Part shown: positions 1-7,818 of the stretch, in pieces | Layout of the letters: every line of letters begins with the position of its first letter | Numbering within the stretch: position 1 is the stretch's first letter | NCBI GenBank assembly: GCA_030655075.1 | Contig: JAURWE010000058.1 | Span: forward strand, 248,001 to 312,000 | Reading direction: 5' to 3' | DNA length: 64,000 nucleotides | Source: Pararhizobium sp. | GTDB lineage: Bacteria > Pseudomonadota > Alphaproteobacteria > Rhizobiales > Rhizobiaceae | Notes under the pieces: generated by a model | Told to the model about the DNA's origin: nothing | The model's input: only the letters and a program-made list of their open reading frames with translations | The model's database searches: none | Translations under genes and position numbers: made by a program

Positions 1-366
1 CCTCTGATTGCCGTTGGGAATCGTGTCGTCGCGGTGCCCAGCGAACACCACCCGCTGTCGGTGACGGATTTCTATTCGATCCTTGAGACATCGGATGTCC
101 CGGCCGGTGTCGTCAACATCGTGACGGGCGTGGCTGTTGACCTCGCCAAGACCCTTGCCGAGCACAATGATGTCGATGCGGTCTGGGCTTTCGGCTCGGC
201 TGAGCTGTCAACGATGGTCGAGAAACTGTCGGCGGGCAATCTGAAGCGGACATTTGTCGATTACGGCAAGGCGACTGACTGGAACGATAGGGCGGCGGCC
301 GAAGGGGCGCTGTATCTGCGGCGGGCAACAGACGTGAAGAACATCTGGATCCCCTACGGAGAGTAG
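1..366 (+). CDS. Aldehyde dehydrogenase, C-terminal part (5' end outside window)
   Basis: The reading frame is open from the first base and ends at TAG 364-366, giving the last 121 residues of a longer protein. Strings such as GNRVVAVPSEHHPLS, ETSDVPAGVVNIVTG and NLKRTFVDYG match the C-terminal part of NAD(P)-dependent aldehyde dehydrogenases. The catalytic cysteine region lies upstream of the window, so activity cannot be judged. The form resembles the second half of the long two-domain aldehyde dehydrogenases that often accompany deoxyribose or nucleoside genes in rhizobia, but this rests on memory and not on anything visible here. The next gene converges on it after 16 bases. Confidence 0.85.
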   Translation, partial: PLIAVGNRVVAVPSEHHPLSVTDFYSILETSDVPAGVVNIVTGVAVDLAKTLAEHNDVDAVWAFGSAELSTMVEKLSAGNLKRTFVDYGKATDWNDRAAAEGALYLRRATDVKNIWIPYGE

Positions 367-382
367 GCCGGGACCGATGTCT

Positions 383-1390
383 TCATGTGCCGGTAGCGGC
401 AACCGCCGCGCTTGAATTGCGGTTGATGAGAACGGGCTCGAGCATCCATTCCTTCTGCAAGGAAAGTCGCCCGAGGACGGCTTCGAGCGCGATGCGGGCG
501 ATTTCGGCGATGGGCTGACGGATTGTCGTCAGCCGTGGAAAAACGAGTGACGCCAGGGGAATGTCGTCGAAGCCGATGATCGACAGGTCCTGCGGCACGC
601 GGATGCCCATATCGGCGGCTGCGCGCATGAGGCCGATGGCCTGCTGGTCGCTCGCTGTTGCAATGGCTGTTGGGCGCCTGTCCGGCGGGGACTGGAGGAG
701 AATTCTGCCGAGCTTTTCGCCTGACGTGTAATCGAAATTGCCTTCGACAATCTGTGGCTCGGTGACACTGCCGGGATTTTGTGCCTGGAATTCGGAAACC
801 CTGCTGACGAAGCCGGCGCGGCGCGCACGCGACACTTCGGTCGAGCTTGGACCGCTGATGTACCCGAGATTGCGGTGTCCGAGCGCCAGGAGGTGATCAG
901 CCGCCAGATAGCCACCGCGGGCATTGTCGACACCCACCAGCGCGTGGCCCCTTAGGGGCCTGTCAACGGTGACGGTTCGTGTTCCGGCGACGATTGTATT
1001 GATCAAACTGTCGCTGACCGGAACCAGGATTATGCCGAACGGGAGGCGGCTGAGCAGCGCCTCTACCTGCTGCTGCTCTGCCTTGGGATCATCGTGCGTG
1101 TTTGCGAGAAGAACGGAATAACCTTCGGCCGAGGCGAGCATTTCGACGTGTTTGGCCAGTTCAGCAAAAAAGGGGTTGGTAATATCGGGAATCAGGAGAC
1201 CAATCAGGTAGGTCCTGTTGAGGCGCAGGTTTCTACCGAGCGAGCTTGGCCGGTAGCCGAGCCGTTCAATGACACCTTCGACTTTCAAACGGATCGCTTC
1301 ACTGACGGTGCTGTTCTTTGCGAGAACGCGCGAAACCGTGCCGACAGAAACTCCGGCATGCTGCGCTACATCTTTGATTGTAATCGTCAA
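383..1390 (-). CDS. LacI-family transcriptional regulator of the ribose-type operon
   Basis: This 335-residue protein has the full LacI/GalR layout. The N-terminal helix-turn-helix and hinge (about residues 4-55) include IKDVAQHAGVSVGTVSRVLA. A periplasmic-binding-protein-like sugar domain follows, with LIGLLIPDITNPFFAEL near residue 65 and IIGFDDIPLASL near residue 265. It is transcribed divergently from the importer starting at 1604. Two perfect TGAAACGTTTCA palindromes in the shared promoter region are its probable operators. It is most simply read as a repressor relieved by the transported sugar or a derivative. The ligand is unknown. Confidence 0.92.
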   Translation of the reverse strand: MTITIKDVAQHAGVSVGTVSRVLAKNSTVSEAIRLKVEGVIERLGYRPSSLGRNLRLNRTYLIGLLIPDITNPFFAELAKHVEMLASAEGYSVLLANTHDDPKAEQQQVEALLSRLPFGIILVPVSDSLINTIVAGTRTVTVDRPLRGHALVGVDNARGGYLAADHLLALGHRNLGYISGPSSTEVSRARRAGFVSRVSEFQAQNPGSVTEPQIVEGNFDYTSGEKLGRILLQSPPDRRPTAIATASDQQAIGLMRAAADMGIRVPQDLSIIGFDDIPLASLVFPRLTTIRQPIAEIARIALEAVLGRLSLQKEWMLEPVLINRNSSAAVAATGT

Positions 1391-1473
1391 ACAGCAATCC
1401 TCTTATGCCAGGCGGCTGATCATAAACCAGAGAAATTCGCGCATTGGTAGACGAATCAGGAAAAATTTTGCAA

Positions 1474-1487
1474 ATGAAACGTTTCAT
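1474..1487. promoter_or_regulatory. Operator 1 (ATGAAACGTTTCAT) next to the -35 box
   Basis: Perfect 14-bp palindrome with the central CG typical of LacI-family operators. It lies directly upstream of a TTGACA -35 hexamer at 1489-1494 that reads toward the importer genes. No strong -10 is seen at the expected distance. Confidence 0.75.
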
Positions 1488-1548
1488 ATTGACATATTCA
1501 TGGAGTTTCTGTTTGCTGGCAGATGAAATGCATCGACATCATTCTCGA

Positions 1549-1560
1549 TGAAACGTTTCA
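1549..1560. promoter_or_regulatory. Operator 2 (TGAAACGTTTCA) in the leader
   Basis: Perfect 12-bp palindrome identical to the core of the site at 1474-1487, with centres about 74 bp apart (close to seven helical turns). It lies 43 bases before the start codon at 1604. Two spaced identical sites around one promoter suggest looping by the divergent LacI protein. Confidence 0.75.
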
Positions 1561-1603
1561 CCGTTGGCTGGAGGGCCACGGTTTAAAAAAGGGAGGACTA
1601 TCT

Positions 1604-2536
1604 ATGAAATTCTTCAAGCTCATATCTATCGCTGCCCTCATGGCGACAGTCTCGCTGCCCGCCATCGCCACGGCAGCCGACAAGCCGGTCGTCGGTCTGG
1701 TCATGAAGTCCCTTGCCAACGACTTCTTCAGGAACATGCTGGAAGGCGCCGAGGCGCATGCCAAAAAGCGTGGCGATTATGAACTCAAAGCTATCGGCAT
1801 GCAGAACGAGACCGATTTCGAAAGCCAGCTGAACGGCGTCGAAAACTTCATCACGCAGGGCGTCGATGCCATCGTCATCGCGCCGGCTGATTCCCGCGCC
1901 ATGGTCGCTCCGCTGAAGAAGGCGATGGATGCCGGCATTACGGTCGTGAACTTCGACGTCTCGCTCGACGAGCAGGCCAAGAAGGACGCCGGCATCGATC
2001 TCGCGTTCGTCGGTCCTGACAATCGCGGCGGTGCCAAGATGGTCGGCGAGGCCTTGGCAAAGGCACTCGGTGAAGGTGGTAAAGTCGTTATTATCGAAGG
2101 CAATCCCGGTGCCGACAACGCGGCGCAGCGCAAGCTCGGTTTTGAAGATGCGATTGCTGCCGGCAAGCTCGATCTGCTGGATTCCAGAACGGCCCATTGG
2201 GAAACGGAAGAAGCCAACTCGGTGTTCTCCAACATGCTGACGGCCCATCCGGATGTTCAGGGTGTTCTGGCTGCCAACGACTCCATGGCGATCGGCGTTG
2301 TCAAGGCTCTGGACGCTGCGGGCCGCAACGATATCAAGGTTGTCGGCTTCGACAACGTTTCGGCCGTGGCGCCTCTCCTGAAGGATGGAAAGCTGCTTGC
2401 AACCGTTGATCAGTTCGGCTCAAAGATGGCGGCGGATGCCATCGACAAGGCGCTCGAAGTCGTTGCCGGCGGACCGAAGCTTGAGGGCTGGGTCAAGACG
2501 AACATCGAACTCGTCACCAAGGACAACGTGAAGTAG
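1604..2536 (+). CDS. Ribose-type sugar ABC importer, periplasmic binding protein
   Basis: 310 residues. The ATG at 1604 is chosen because GGGAGGA (1591-1597) sits 6 bases before it and the protein then opens with a clean signal peptide (MKFFKLISIAALMATVSLP, cleavage after about residue 24). The longer frame from 1523 would add 27 unrelated residues across operator 2. The mature part is a type I periplasmic binding protein (Peripla_BP_4, RbsB-like): VVGLVMKSLANDFFRNM, GVDAIVIAPADS, and VQGVLAANDSMAIGV near the C-terminus. It would deliver a sugar to the permease encoded downstream. A 10-bp hairpin follows the gene. The substrate cannot be named from sequence. Confidence 0.93.
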   Translation: MKFFKLISIAALMATVSLPAIATAADKPVVGLVMKSLANDFFRNMLEGAEAHAKKRGDYELKAIGMQNETDFESQLNGVENFITQGVDAIVIAPADSRAMVAPLKKAMDAGITVVNFDVSLDEQAKKDAGIDLAFVGPDNRGGAKMVGEALAKALGEGGKVVIIEGNPGADNAAQRKLGFEDAIAAGKLDLLDSRTAHWETEEANSVFSNMLTAHPDVQGVLAANDSMAIGVVKALDAAGRNDIKVVGFDNVSAVAPLLKDGKLLATVDQFGSKMAADAIDKALEVVAGGPKLEGWVKTNIELVTKDNVK

Positions 2537-2551
2537 GCAGCTTGCTTTACT

Positions 2552-2577
2552 GCTGCACCGGATCCGTCCGGTGCAGC
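2552..2577 (+). other. Intercistronic hairpin after binding-protein gene
   Basis: GCTGCACCGG (2552-2561) pairs perfectly with CCGGTGCAGC (2568-2577) around a 6-base loop. There is no T tract, so it is better read as an mRNA-stabilising or partial-attenuation hairpin that keeps binding-protein levels above those of the membrane components. Confidence 0.65.
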
Positions 2578-2598
2578 TCTCTTCACGAAGGGGTTGTC

Positions 2599-4173
2599 AT
2601 GACATATTCGGCTTCCGGTGCCGCGCCTCGTGCTGCGGGGCATGTCGCATCAATAGCGCCAATTCTTGAGCTTCACGATGTTCGCAAGCGCTTCGGCGGC
2701 ACGATCGCGCTGAACGGCGTGACTCTGTCGGTCGCGCCCGGCGAGGTGCATGGCCTGATCGGTGAAAACGGCGCCGGGAAATCGACGCTGATCAAGATTC
2801 TCTGCGGCATCGTTAAGCCCGATTCCGGCTCGATTTCGCTGACGGGAAAAACGTACGAGCCCCAGACACCACGCGATGCCAAGGCGCGTGGTCTGCAGGT
2901 GGTGCACCAGGAGTTCAATCTTCTGCCCTTCCTCTCGGTTGCCGAGAATATTTTCATCGAGCATTTGCCGCGCAATGCCTTCGGCCTGGTCAAGCGCCAG
3001 GACATGAACGCGCGGGCTCGCTCCGCCCTTGATGCCATCGGCCTGAAGGATATCGACGTACGCTGGCCCGTGGAGCGTCTCGGCATTGCACATCGCCAGC
3101 TTGTCGAAGTGGCGCGCGCCCTGATGACCGACAGCCGCGTGCTCATCCTCGACGAGCCGACCGCAACGCTCACCTCGCGCGAAACCGAACGTCTGTTTAC
3201 CATCATCAACGACCTGCGTCGGCGCGGCGTTTCGGTCATCTTCGTCTCGCATCATCTCGACGAGATTTTCCGCATCTGTGATCGGGTCACGGTGCTTCGC
3301 AACGGAGAAACGGTGTTTTCGCGTGAAATCGCCGAGACAAGTCATGACGAACTCGTGCGCGGCATGGTCGGCCAGCAGCTGCAGAAAGAGATGGCCAGCG
3401 AAACGGTTTCCAGTGCCGGCAGCGATGTCGTCCTGTCGCTCAAAAATTTCCGTCCTGTGGAATCGCCGCATGCCGATGGCATTTCGCTTGATCTGCACAA
3501 GGGAGAAATCCTCGGCATTGCCGGCCTGGTCGGCTCGGGCCGCACCGAGCTGCTGCGGGCGATCTTTGCTGCCACGCCGCCGCTGTCAGGCACGCTTTCG
3601 CGCGATGGCAAACGGGTTGATTTCAAATCACCACGCGAGGCGATCAATGCCGGCATCGGTTTCGTTACCGAAGACCGCAAGGAAGAGGGCCTGATCCTGA
3701 GCCTGCCGATCGCCACCAATGTCACGCTGGCATCGCTGTCGCGCGTCTCGCATGCGGGTCTGCTGGATCGCAAGAAGGAAGATGCCCTGACGGCGACCCT
3801 GGGTGCCGACCTGAAGCTCAAATATGGCGGACCTTCGAAGAATGCCGGCACGCTTTCGGGTGGCAACCAGCAGAAGGTGGTTCTGGCCAAATGGCTGGCG
3901 CGAAACCCTCAGGTCCTTTTGCTCGATGAACCGACCCGCGGCGTCGATGTCGGCGCAAAGGCGGAAATCTATGCGCTGATCCGCAGGCTTGCGGAGAAGG
4001 GACTGGCTCTCTTGGTCGTGTCCTCGGAACTGCCCGAACTCATGACGCTGTGCGACCGGATCATGGTGATGTCGCAGCACCGCATCGTTGGCGAAGTACC
4101 GCGCGCCGATTTCGCGGAAGAGACGATTTTGACCTTTGCCTATCAGGGCGAACGCAGACAGACGGAGCACTGA
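2599..4173 (+). CDS. Ribose-type sugar ABC importer, duplicated ATPase (RbsA-like)
   Basis: 524 residues from ATG 2599, preceded by GAAGGGG; the frame opens earlier but without a better ribosome site. It has two tandem ABC domains. The first has a complete Walker A (GENGAGKST, residues 55-63), DEPTATLTSRE and a degenerate signature. The second has a degenerate Walker A (GLVGSGRTELL) and an intact signature LSGGNQQKVVLAKW followed by LLLDEPTRGVDVG. This asymmetry is normal for the RbsA/XylG/MglA group. It energises the permease at 4176, whose start follows after only 2 bases. Confidence 0.94.
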   Translation: MTYSASGAAPRAAGHVASIAPILELHDVRKRFGGTIALNGVTLSVAPGEVHGLIGENGAGKSTLIKILCGIVKPDSGSISLTGKTYEPQTPRDAKARGLQVVHQEFNLLPFLSVAENIFIEHLPRNAFGLVKRQDMNARARSALDAIGLKDIDVRWPVERLGIAHRQLVEVARALMTDSRVLILDEPTATLTSRETERLFTIINDLRRRGVSVIFVSHHLDEIFRICDRVTVLRNGETVFSREIAETSHDELVRGMVGQQLQKEMASETVSSAGSDVVLSLKNFRPVESPHADGISLDLHKGEILGIAGLVGSGRTELLRAIFAATPPLSGTLSRDGKRVDFKSPREAINAGIGFVTEDRKEEGLILSLPIATNVTLASLSRVSHAGLLDRKKEDALTATLGADLKLKYGGPSKNAGTLSGGNQQKVVLAKWLARNPQVLLLDEPTRGVDVGAKAEIYALIRRLAEKGLALLVVSSELPELMTLCDRIMVMSQHRIVGEVPRADFAEETILTFAYQGERRQTEH

Positions 4174-4175
4174 TC

Positions 4176-5174
4176 ATGCAAACGATCGACAAAACAACGG
4201 TTGCGACCCCTGTGTCAGGGATGTCCATGAAACTCGTTCTGCGGGATGCGGGTATCGGCATCGCCCTCTTGCTGTTGATCGTGTTCTTTTCCGTCAGCAC
4301 GGAGCATTTTCTGACGCCGAACAATATCTCCAACATCCTCACACAGATCACCATCAATCTCATCCTCGCCGTTGGCATGACATTCGTCATCCTGATCGGC
4401 GGTATCGACCTGTCGGTGGGCTCAATGCTGGCCTTCTGCGCGGTGGTGGCGGGGACGGTGCTGACGATCCCCGATCTGTCGGTGTTCGCGGCCGTTGGCC
4501 TGGCCACGCTTGCGGCGGTGGGTACGGGCGTTGTCTGTGGCTTCTTCAACGGCTGGATCAGCGCGTTCTGGGGTCTGCCATCGTTTATCGTCACGCTCGG
4601 CATGCTCAACATCACGCGTGGCGCTGCGCTGCAGGTGACGGACGCGCGTACGATCTATTCGTTTCCGCCGAGCTTCAACGCCTTCGGTTCGCAGATGATC
4701 TTCAACATTCCGGTGGTGTTTCTGATCGCCCTGGCGCTGGTCGCCATCGCCTGGTTCGTGCTGTCGAAGACCGTCTTCGGCCGCCTGCTCTACGGCATCG
4801 GCAACAATGAAGAGGCCATTCGTCTCGCCGGGCATTCGCTGATGTTCTACAAGGTGGCGGCTTTCACCATTGCCGGAGGCCTGGTCGGGATCGCGGCGAT
4901 GGTCTACATGGCGCGGCTTAACATCGCCAGCCCGATCATCGGCATCGGCTTCGAGCTCAACGCCATCGCCGCCGTGATCATCGGCGGCACCAGCCTCAAT
5001 GGCGGGCGCGGCACGGTCGTCGGCACCCTGCTCGGCGCCTGCATCATCGGTGTTCTGGCCAACGGTCTCATCCTTTTCGGATTGAGCGATTTCATGCGCC
5101 AGATGATCACTGGTGTTGTCATCATCCTTGCCGTTATCATCGACAAATACCGGGAACGGATCACGGGTGCCTGA
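4176..5174 (+). CDS. Ribose-type sugar ABC importer, permease (RbsC-like)
   Basis: 332 residues from ATG 4176, with GGAG 8 bases upstream; the frame extends further up inside the ATPase gene but that extension is out of character. It is a BPD_transp_2 family membrane protein with about 8-10 hydrophobic segments, the family string GGIDLSVGSMLAF near residue 72 and the C-terminal IAAVIIGGTSLNGGRGTVVGT. It forms the transmembrane channel as a homodimer with the ATPase at 2599 and the binding protein at 1604. The following FucU-like gene starts 45 bases downstream. Confidence 0.93.
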   Translation: MQTIDKTTVATPVSGMSMKLVLRDAGIGIALLLLIVFFSVSTEHFLTPNNISNILTQITINLILAVGMTFVILIGGIDLSVGSMLAFCAVVAGTVLTIPDLSVFAAVGLATLAAVGTGVVCGFFNGWISAFWGLPSFIVTLGMLNITRGAALQVTDARTIYSFPPSFNAFGSQMIFNIPVVFLIALALVAIAWFVLSKTVFGRLLYGIGNNEEAIRLAGHSLMFYKVAAFTIAGGLVGIAAMVYMARLNIASPIIGIGFELNAIAAVIIGGTSLNGGRGTVVGTLLGACIIGVLANGLILFGLSDFMRQMITGVVIILAVIIDKYRERITGA

Positions 5175-5218
5175 TCCGGGCCAGCCTTTTTAGCCAGCCA
5201 TTTTTGAAGGACAAAACC

Positions 5219-5674
5219 ATGCTGAAGAACATTGATCCGGCGCTTAACGCCGACGTGCTGCACGCCCTGCGCTCCATGGGTCACGGCGATACGCTTGTCG
5301 TCTCCGACATGAATTTTCCGTCGGACTCGATAGCCCGGCAGACGGCTCTCGGCATGGTGCTGTCGATCGACAATGTCTCGGCCGCGCGCGCCATCCGGGC
5401 GATCCTGTCGGTCATGCCGCTCGACACGCCGCTGCAGCCGTCGGCCGGCCGTATGGAAATCATGGGCTCACCGGACGAGATTCCGCCGGTGCAGCATGAA
5501 GTGCAGGCCGAAATCGATGCGGCGGAAGGAAAGCCCGCTCCGATGTATGGCATCGAGCGCTTCAAGTTCTACGAGGAAGCCAAGAAGGCCTATTGCGTCA
5601 TCACGACGGGCGAGACGCGCTTTTATGGCTGCTTCCTCTTCACCAAGGGCGTGATCCCGCCGGAAAACGCGTGA
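5219..5674 (+). CDS. FucU/RbsD-family sugar mutarotase, closer to FucU
   Basis: 151 residues. ATG 5219 is preferred over the in-frame TTG at 5204 because AAGGA (5207-5211) is correctly spaced for it. The family interconverts sugar anomers in the cytosol. The N-terminal MGHGDTLVVSDMNFPSDS and the C-terminal RFKFYEEAKKAYCVITTGE and FYGCFLFTKGVIP follow E. coli FucU (fucose mutarotase) more closely than RbsD, although the position between permease and ribokinase genes is the usual one for rbsD. This bears on the substrate: L-fucose, ribose or another sugar with a similar pyranose/furanose equilibrium. Confidence 0.85.
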   Translation: MLKNIDPALNADVLHALRSMGHGDTLVVSDMNFPSDSIARQTALGMVLSIDNVSAARAIRAILSVMPLDTPLQPSAGRMEIMGSPDEIPPVQHEVQAEIDAAEGKPAPMYGIERFKFYEEAKKAYCVITTGETRFYGCFLFTKGVIPPENA

Positions 5675-5684
5675 GGAGCGGGGC

Positions 5685-6620
5685 ATGAGCAAATCAGGCG
5701 TCGCCATTCTCGGGATTTTCGTGGCCGACACGGCCTATCTGGCCAAGCGTATGCCTGCCGTCGGTGAAACGATCACCGGCAGTGGCTTTTCTGTCGGGCC
5801 GGGCGGCAAGGGCTCCAACCAGGCCGTCGCTGCGGCGCGAGCCGGCGGGCAGGTCTCCTTCATCTCCAAGATTGGCCGCGACACGTTCGGTGCCATGGCG
5901 CTGAAGACCTATGCGGACGAGGGCGTCGTGCCGAAGGTCGTCGAGATGGAGGACATGCCGACGGGCGCTGCCTTCATCTATGTCAACGACAGCAACGGCG
6001 ACAATGCTATCATCGTCTATCCGGGCGCTGCCGGGACAATCGGCATCGACGATGTCGAGGACGCGCGTGACACGATCGAGCAATCGGCCGTGTTCGTCAC
6101 GCAACTTGAACAGCCAGCGGCTGCTGCACAACGGGCGTTGGAAATCGCCCACGCGGCTGGGGTCACGACGATCTTCAATCCGGCCCCGGCCGAAGCCTTT
6201 CCCGATGCGATCTATCCGCTGTGCGACTACATCGTCCCGAATGAGACCGAGGCTGCGGCCATCGTCGGATTTTCGCTGGATACGCTGGAGGATGCCCGGC
6301 GTGCGGGCGATGCGTTGCTGGCCAAGGGCGTCAAGGCCGCGCTGATCACGCTCGGCGGGCGGGGCGTTCTCTATCACACGGCCGATCAGTCGGTGCATGT
6401 CGGCGTAATCTCGTCCGGCCCGGTCATCGACACGACAGGCGCAGGTGATGCGTTCGTCGGCGGGTTTTCGGCGTCGCTGTCCAAGGGCGCAAGCGCGATC
6501 GACGCGGTGCGCTTTGGCTGCGCCACGGCCGGCATCGCCGTTACACGGCGCGGTACCGCACCGGCCATGCCAAAACTGGAGGAAATACGAAGCGCTCTCG
6601 CTTCGCATGAAAAACTTTGA
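5685..6620 (+). CDS. rbsK: Ribokinase-like PfkB sugar kinase
   Basis: 311 residues, starting 10 bases after the mutarotase gene with GAGGAG just before the ATG. It is a PfkB-fold carbohydrate kinase: VGPGGKGSNQAVAAARAG (residues 37-54) is the first PfkB signature, and DTTGAGDAFVGGFSASL carries the anion-hole GAGD and the catalytic aspartate. It would phosphorylate the imported sugar. The N-terminus (GVAILGIFVADTAYL) differs from the usual ribokinase VVGSxNxD, so the substrate may not be ribose. The last codons form a 7-bp hairpin (6588-6605) that may end the operon, although no T tract follows. Confidence 0.87.
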   Translation: MSKSGVAILGIFVADTAYLAKRMPAVGETITGSGFSVGPGGKGSNQAVAAARAGGQVSFISKIGRDTFGAMALKTYADEGVVPKVVEMEDMPTGAAFIYVNDSNGDNAIIVYPGAAGTIGIDDVEDARDTIEQSAVFVTQLEQPAAAAQRALEIAHAAGVTTIFNPAPAEAFPDAIYPLCDYIVPNETEAAAIVGFSLDTLEDARRAGDALLAKGVKAALITLGGRGVLYHTADQSVHVGVISSGPVIDTTGAGDAFVGGFSASLSKGASAIDAVRFGCATAGIAVTRRGTAPAMPKLEEIRSALASHEKL

Positions 6621-6652
6621 CCCGTAAGCGAAAGAACGGCTCAGCCTAATGT

Positions 6653-6665
6653 GTAGTTTAACTAC
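6653..6665. promoter_or_regulatory. Inverted repeat GTAGTT-T-AACTAC, possible operator
   Basis: Perfect 6-bp arms around one T, about 85 bp upstream of the promoter at 6751-6778. The GTAGTT half resembles one end of the operators at 23057 and 23220, but the rest does not match well. The cognate regulator is unknown. Confidence 0.4.
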
Positions 6666-6750
6666 TAGTAAGTTGTGCTGGCCTGACGACAAGGCGCGAA
6701 TTCAGAAGCGAAATCAAGAATTTCGAGGGTAAATTTCCCTAAGACTTATG

Positions 6751-6778
6751 TTGACGGATTTCTTTTCGTACTTATACT
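6751..6778 (+). promoter_or_regulatory. Sigma70-type promoter for the MalFGK-type importer
   Basis: TTGACG (6751-6756), 16-base spacer, TATACT (6773-6778); each hexamer matches the consensus at 5 of 6 positions. Transcription would start near 6785, giving a leader of about 57 bases before the upstream ORF at 6842. The rest of the 6621-6841 gap shows no gene. Confidence 0.65.
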
Positions 6779-6841
6779 ACATATTCTGTTCTTTAAGTAG
6801 ATCAGTGCCGGTGTGGGAGCGTCGGCGGGAGAGGAGGCCTG

Positions 6842-6946
6842 ATGTTACGATCCATTCTGAAAATGGCATGTGAACGCGCGCATCCGACGGGCGGATTTGT
6901 GTGTCAGGCGCTTGAGCGGCCGGCCGGCCGTGCGTGTGCCGCATGA
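6842..6946 (+). CDS. 34-residue upstream ORF coupled to the permease gene
   Basis: ATG 6842 is preceded by AGGAGG (6832-6837), the best ribosome site in this region, at a short 4-base spacing. The ORF runs 34 codons and ends at TGA 6944-6946, which overlaps the ATG of the permease gene (6943) in an ATGA junction. The permease start itself has no visible ribosome site, so its translation probably depends on ribosomes finishing this ORF. The peptide (starts MLRSILKMACERAH, ends RAGRACAA-like) resembles nothing I recognise and may have no function beyond coupling. It could also be a chance frame. Confidence 0.5.
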   Translation: MLRSILKMACERAHPTGGFVCQALERPAGRACAA

Positions 6947-7818
6947 CCCGGAACGATCCCAGCAAACATTTCTTCATCTGGCCGGCGCTGCTGATCGTGC
7001 TGATCATTTCGATCTTTCCGCTGATCTATTCGCTCACCACCAGTTTCATGAGCCTGCGGCTGGTGCCGCCGATCCCGCCGCGTTTCGTCGGCTTTGGCAA
7101 CTATATCGAGCTGCTGCAGAATCCGCGCTTCTGGAATGTTGCCAAGACAACGTCGATCATCGCGATCATCGCCGTTGCGCTGCAGTATGTCATCGGTTTC
7201 TCGATCGCTTTGGCGCTGAACCGGCGTGTGCCCGGTGAGGGCCTGTTTCGTGTCAGCTTTCTCTTGCCGATGCTGGTGGCGCCAGTCGCGGTGGCGCTCG
7301 TGGCGCGCCAGATCCTCAATCCCACCATGGGACCGCTCAACGAGCTGATGACGTTTCTCGGGTTTGCCAACCTGCCGTTCCTGACGCAGACCAAGTGGGC
7401 GATCGGCGCTATCATCTCGGTCGAAGTCTGGCAGTGGACACCCTTCGTCATCCTGATGATGCTCGCAGGCTTGCAGACGCTGCCGGAGGACGTTTATGAG
7501 GCGGCGTCGCTGGAAAATGCCAGTCCTTGGCAGCAGTTCTGGGGCATCACCTTCCCGATGATGCTGCCGATCTCCGTCGCCGTGGTGTTCATCCGCCTGA
7601 TCGAGAGCTACAAGATCATCGACACGGTGTTCGTCATGACCGGCGGAGGACCCGGAATATCGACCGAGACACTGACGCTGTTTGCCTATCAGGAGGGCTT
7701 CAAGAAGTTCAACCTCGGCTATACCTCGGCACTGTCCTTCCTGTTCCTCATCGTCATCACCGTCATTGGCCTGGTCTATCTCGCCATCCTCAAGCCCTAT
7801 CTGGAGAAGCACAAATGA
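6943..7818 (+). CDS. Sugar ABC importer permease 1 (MalF/UgpA type)
   Basis: 291 residues from ATG 6943; a GTG three codons earlier is possible but neither has its own ribosome site. It is an inner-membrane protein of the BPD_transp_1 family with six hydrophobic segments. The EAA loop that contacts the ATPase is EAASLENASPWQQFWGITFP, about residues 187-206. It ends in an ATGA overlap with the second permease gene at 7815. Together with the products of 7815, 8888 and 10449 it forms a CUT1-type carbohydrate importer. Gene order (permease, permease, binding protein, ATPase) differs from the more common binding-protein-first order. Confidence 0.93.
   Translation: MTRNDPSKHFFIWPALLIVLIISIFPLIYSLTTSFMSLRLVPPIPPRFVGFGNYIELLQNPRFWNVAKTTSIIAIIAVALQYVIGFSIALALNRRVPGEGLFRVSFLLPMLVAPVAVALVARQILNPTMGPLNELMTFLGFANLPFLTQTKWAIGAIISVEVWQWTPFVILMMLAGLQTLPEDVYEAASLENASPWQQFWGITFPMMLPISVAVVFIRLIESYKIIDTVFVMTGGGPGISTETLTLFAYQEGFKKFNLGYTSALSFLFLIVITVIGLVYLAILKPYLEKHK

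Noticed and set aside
1523..1603. N-terminal extension of the binding protein at 1604
   Set aside because: It would run across operator 2 and hide the signal peptide; the ribosome site fits ATG 1604.
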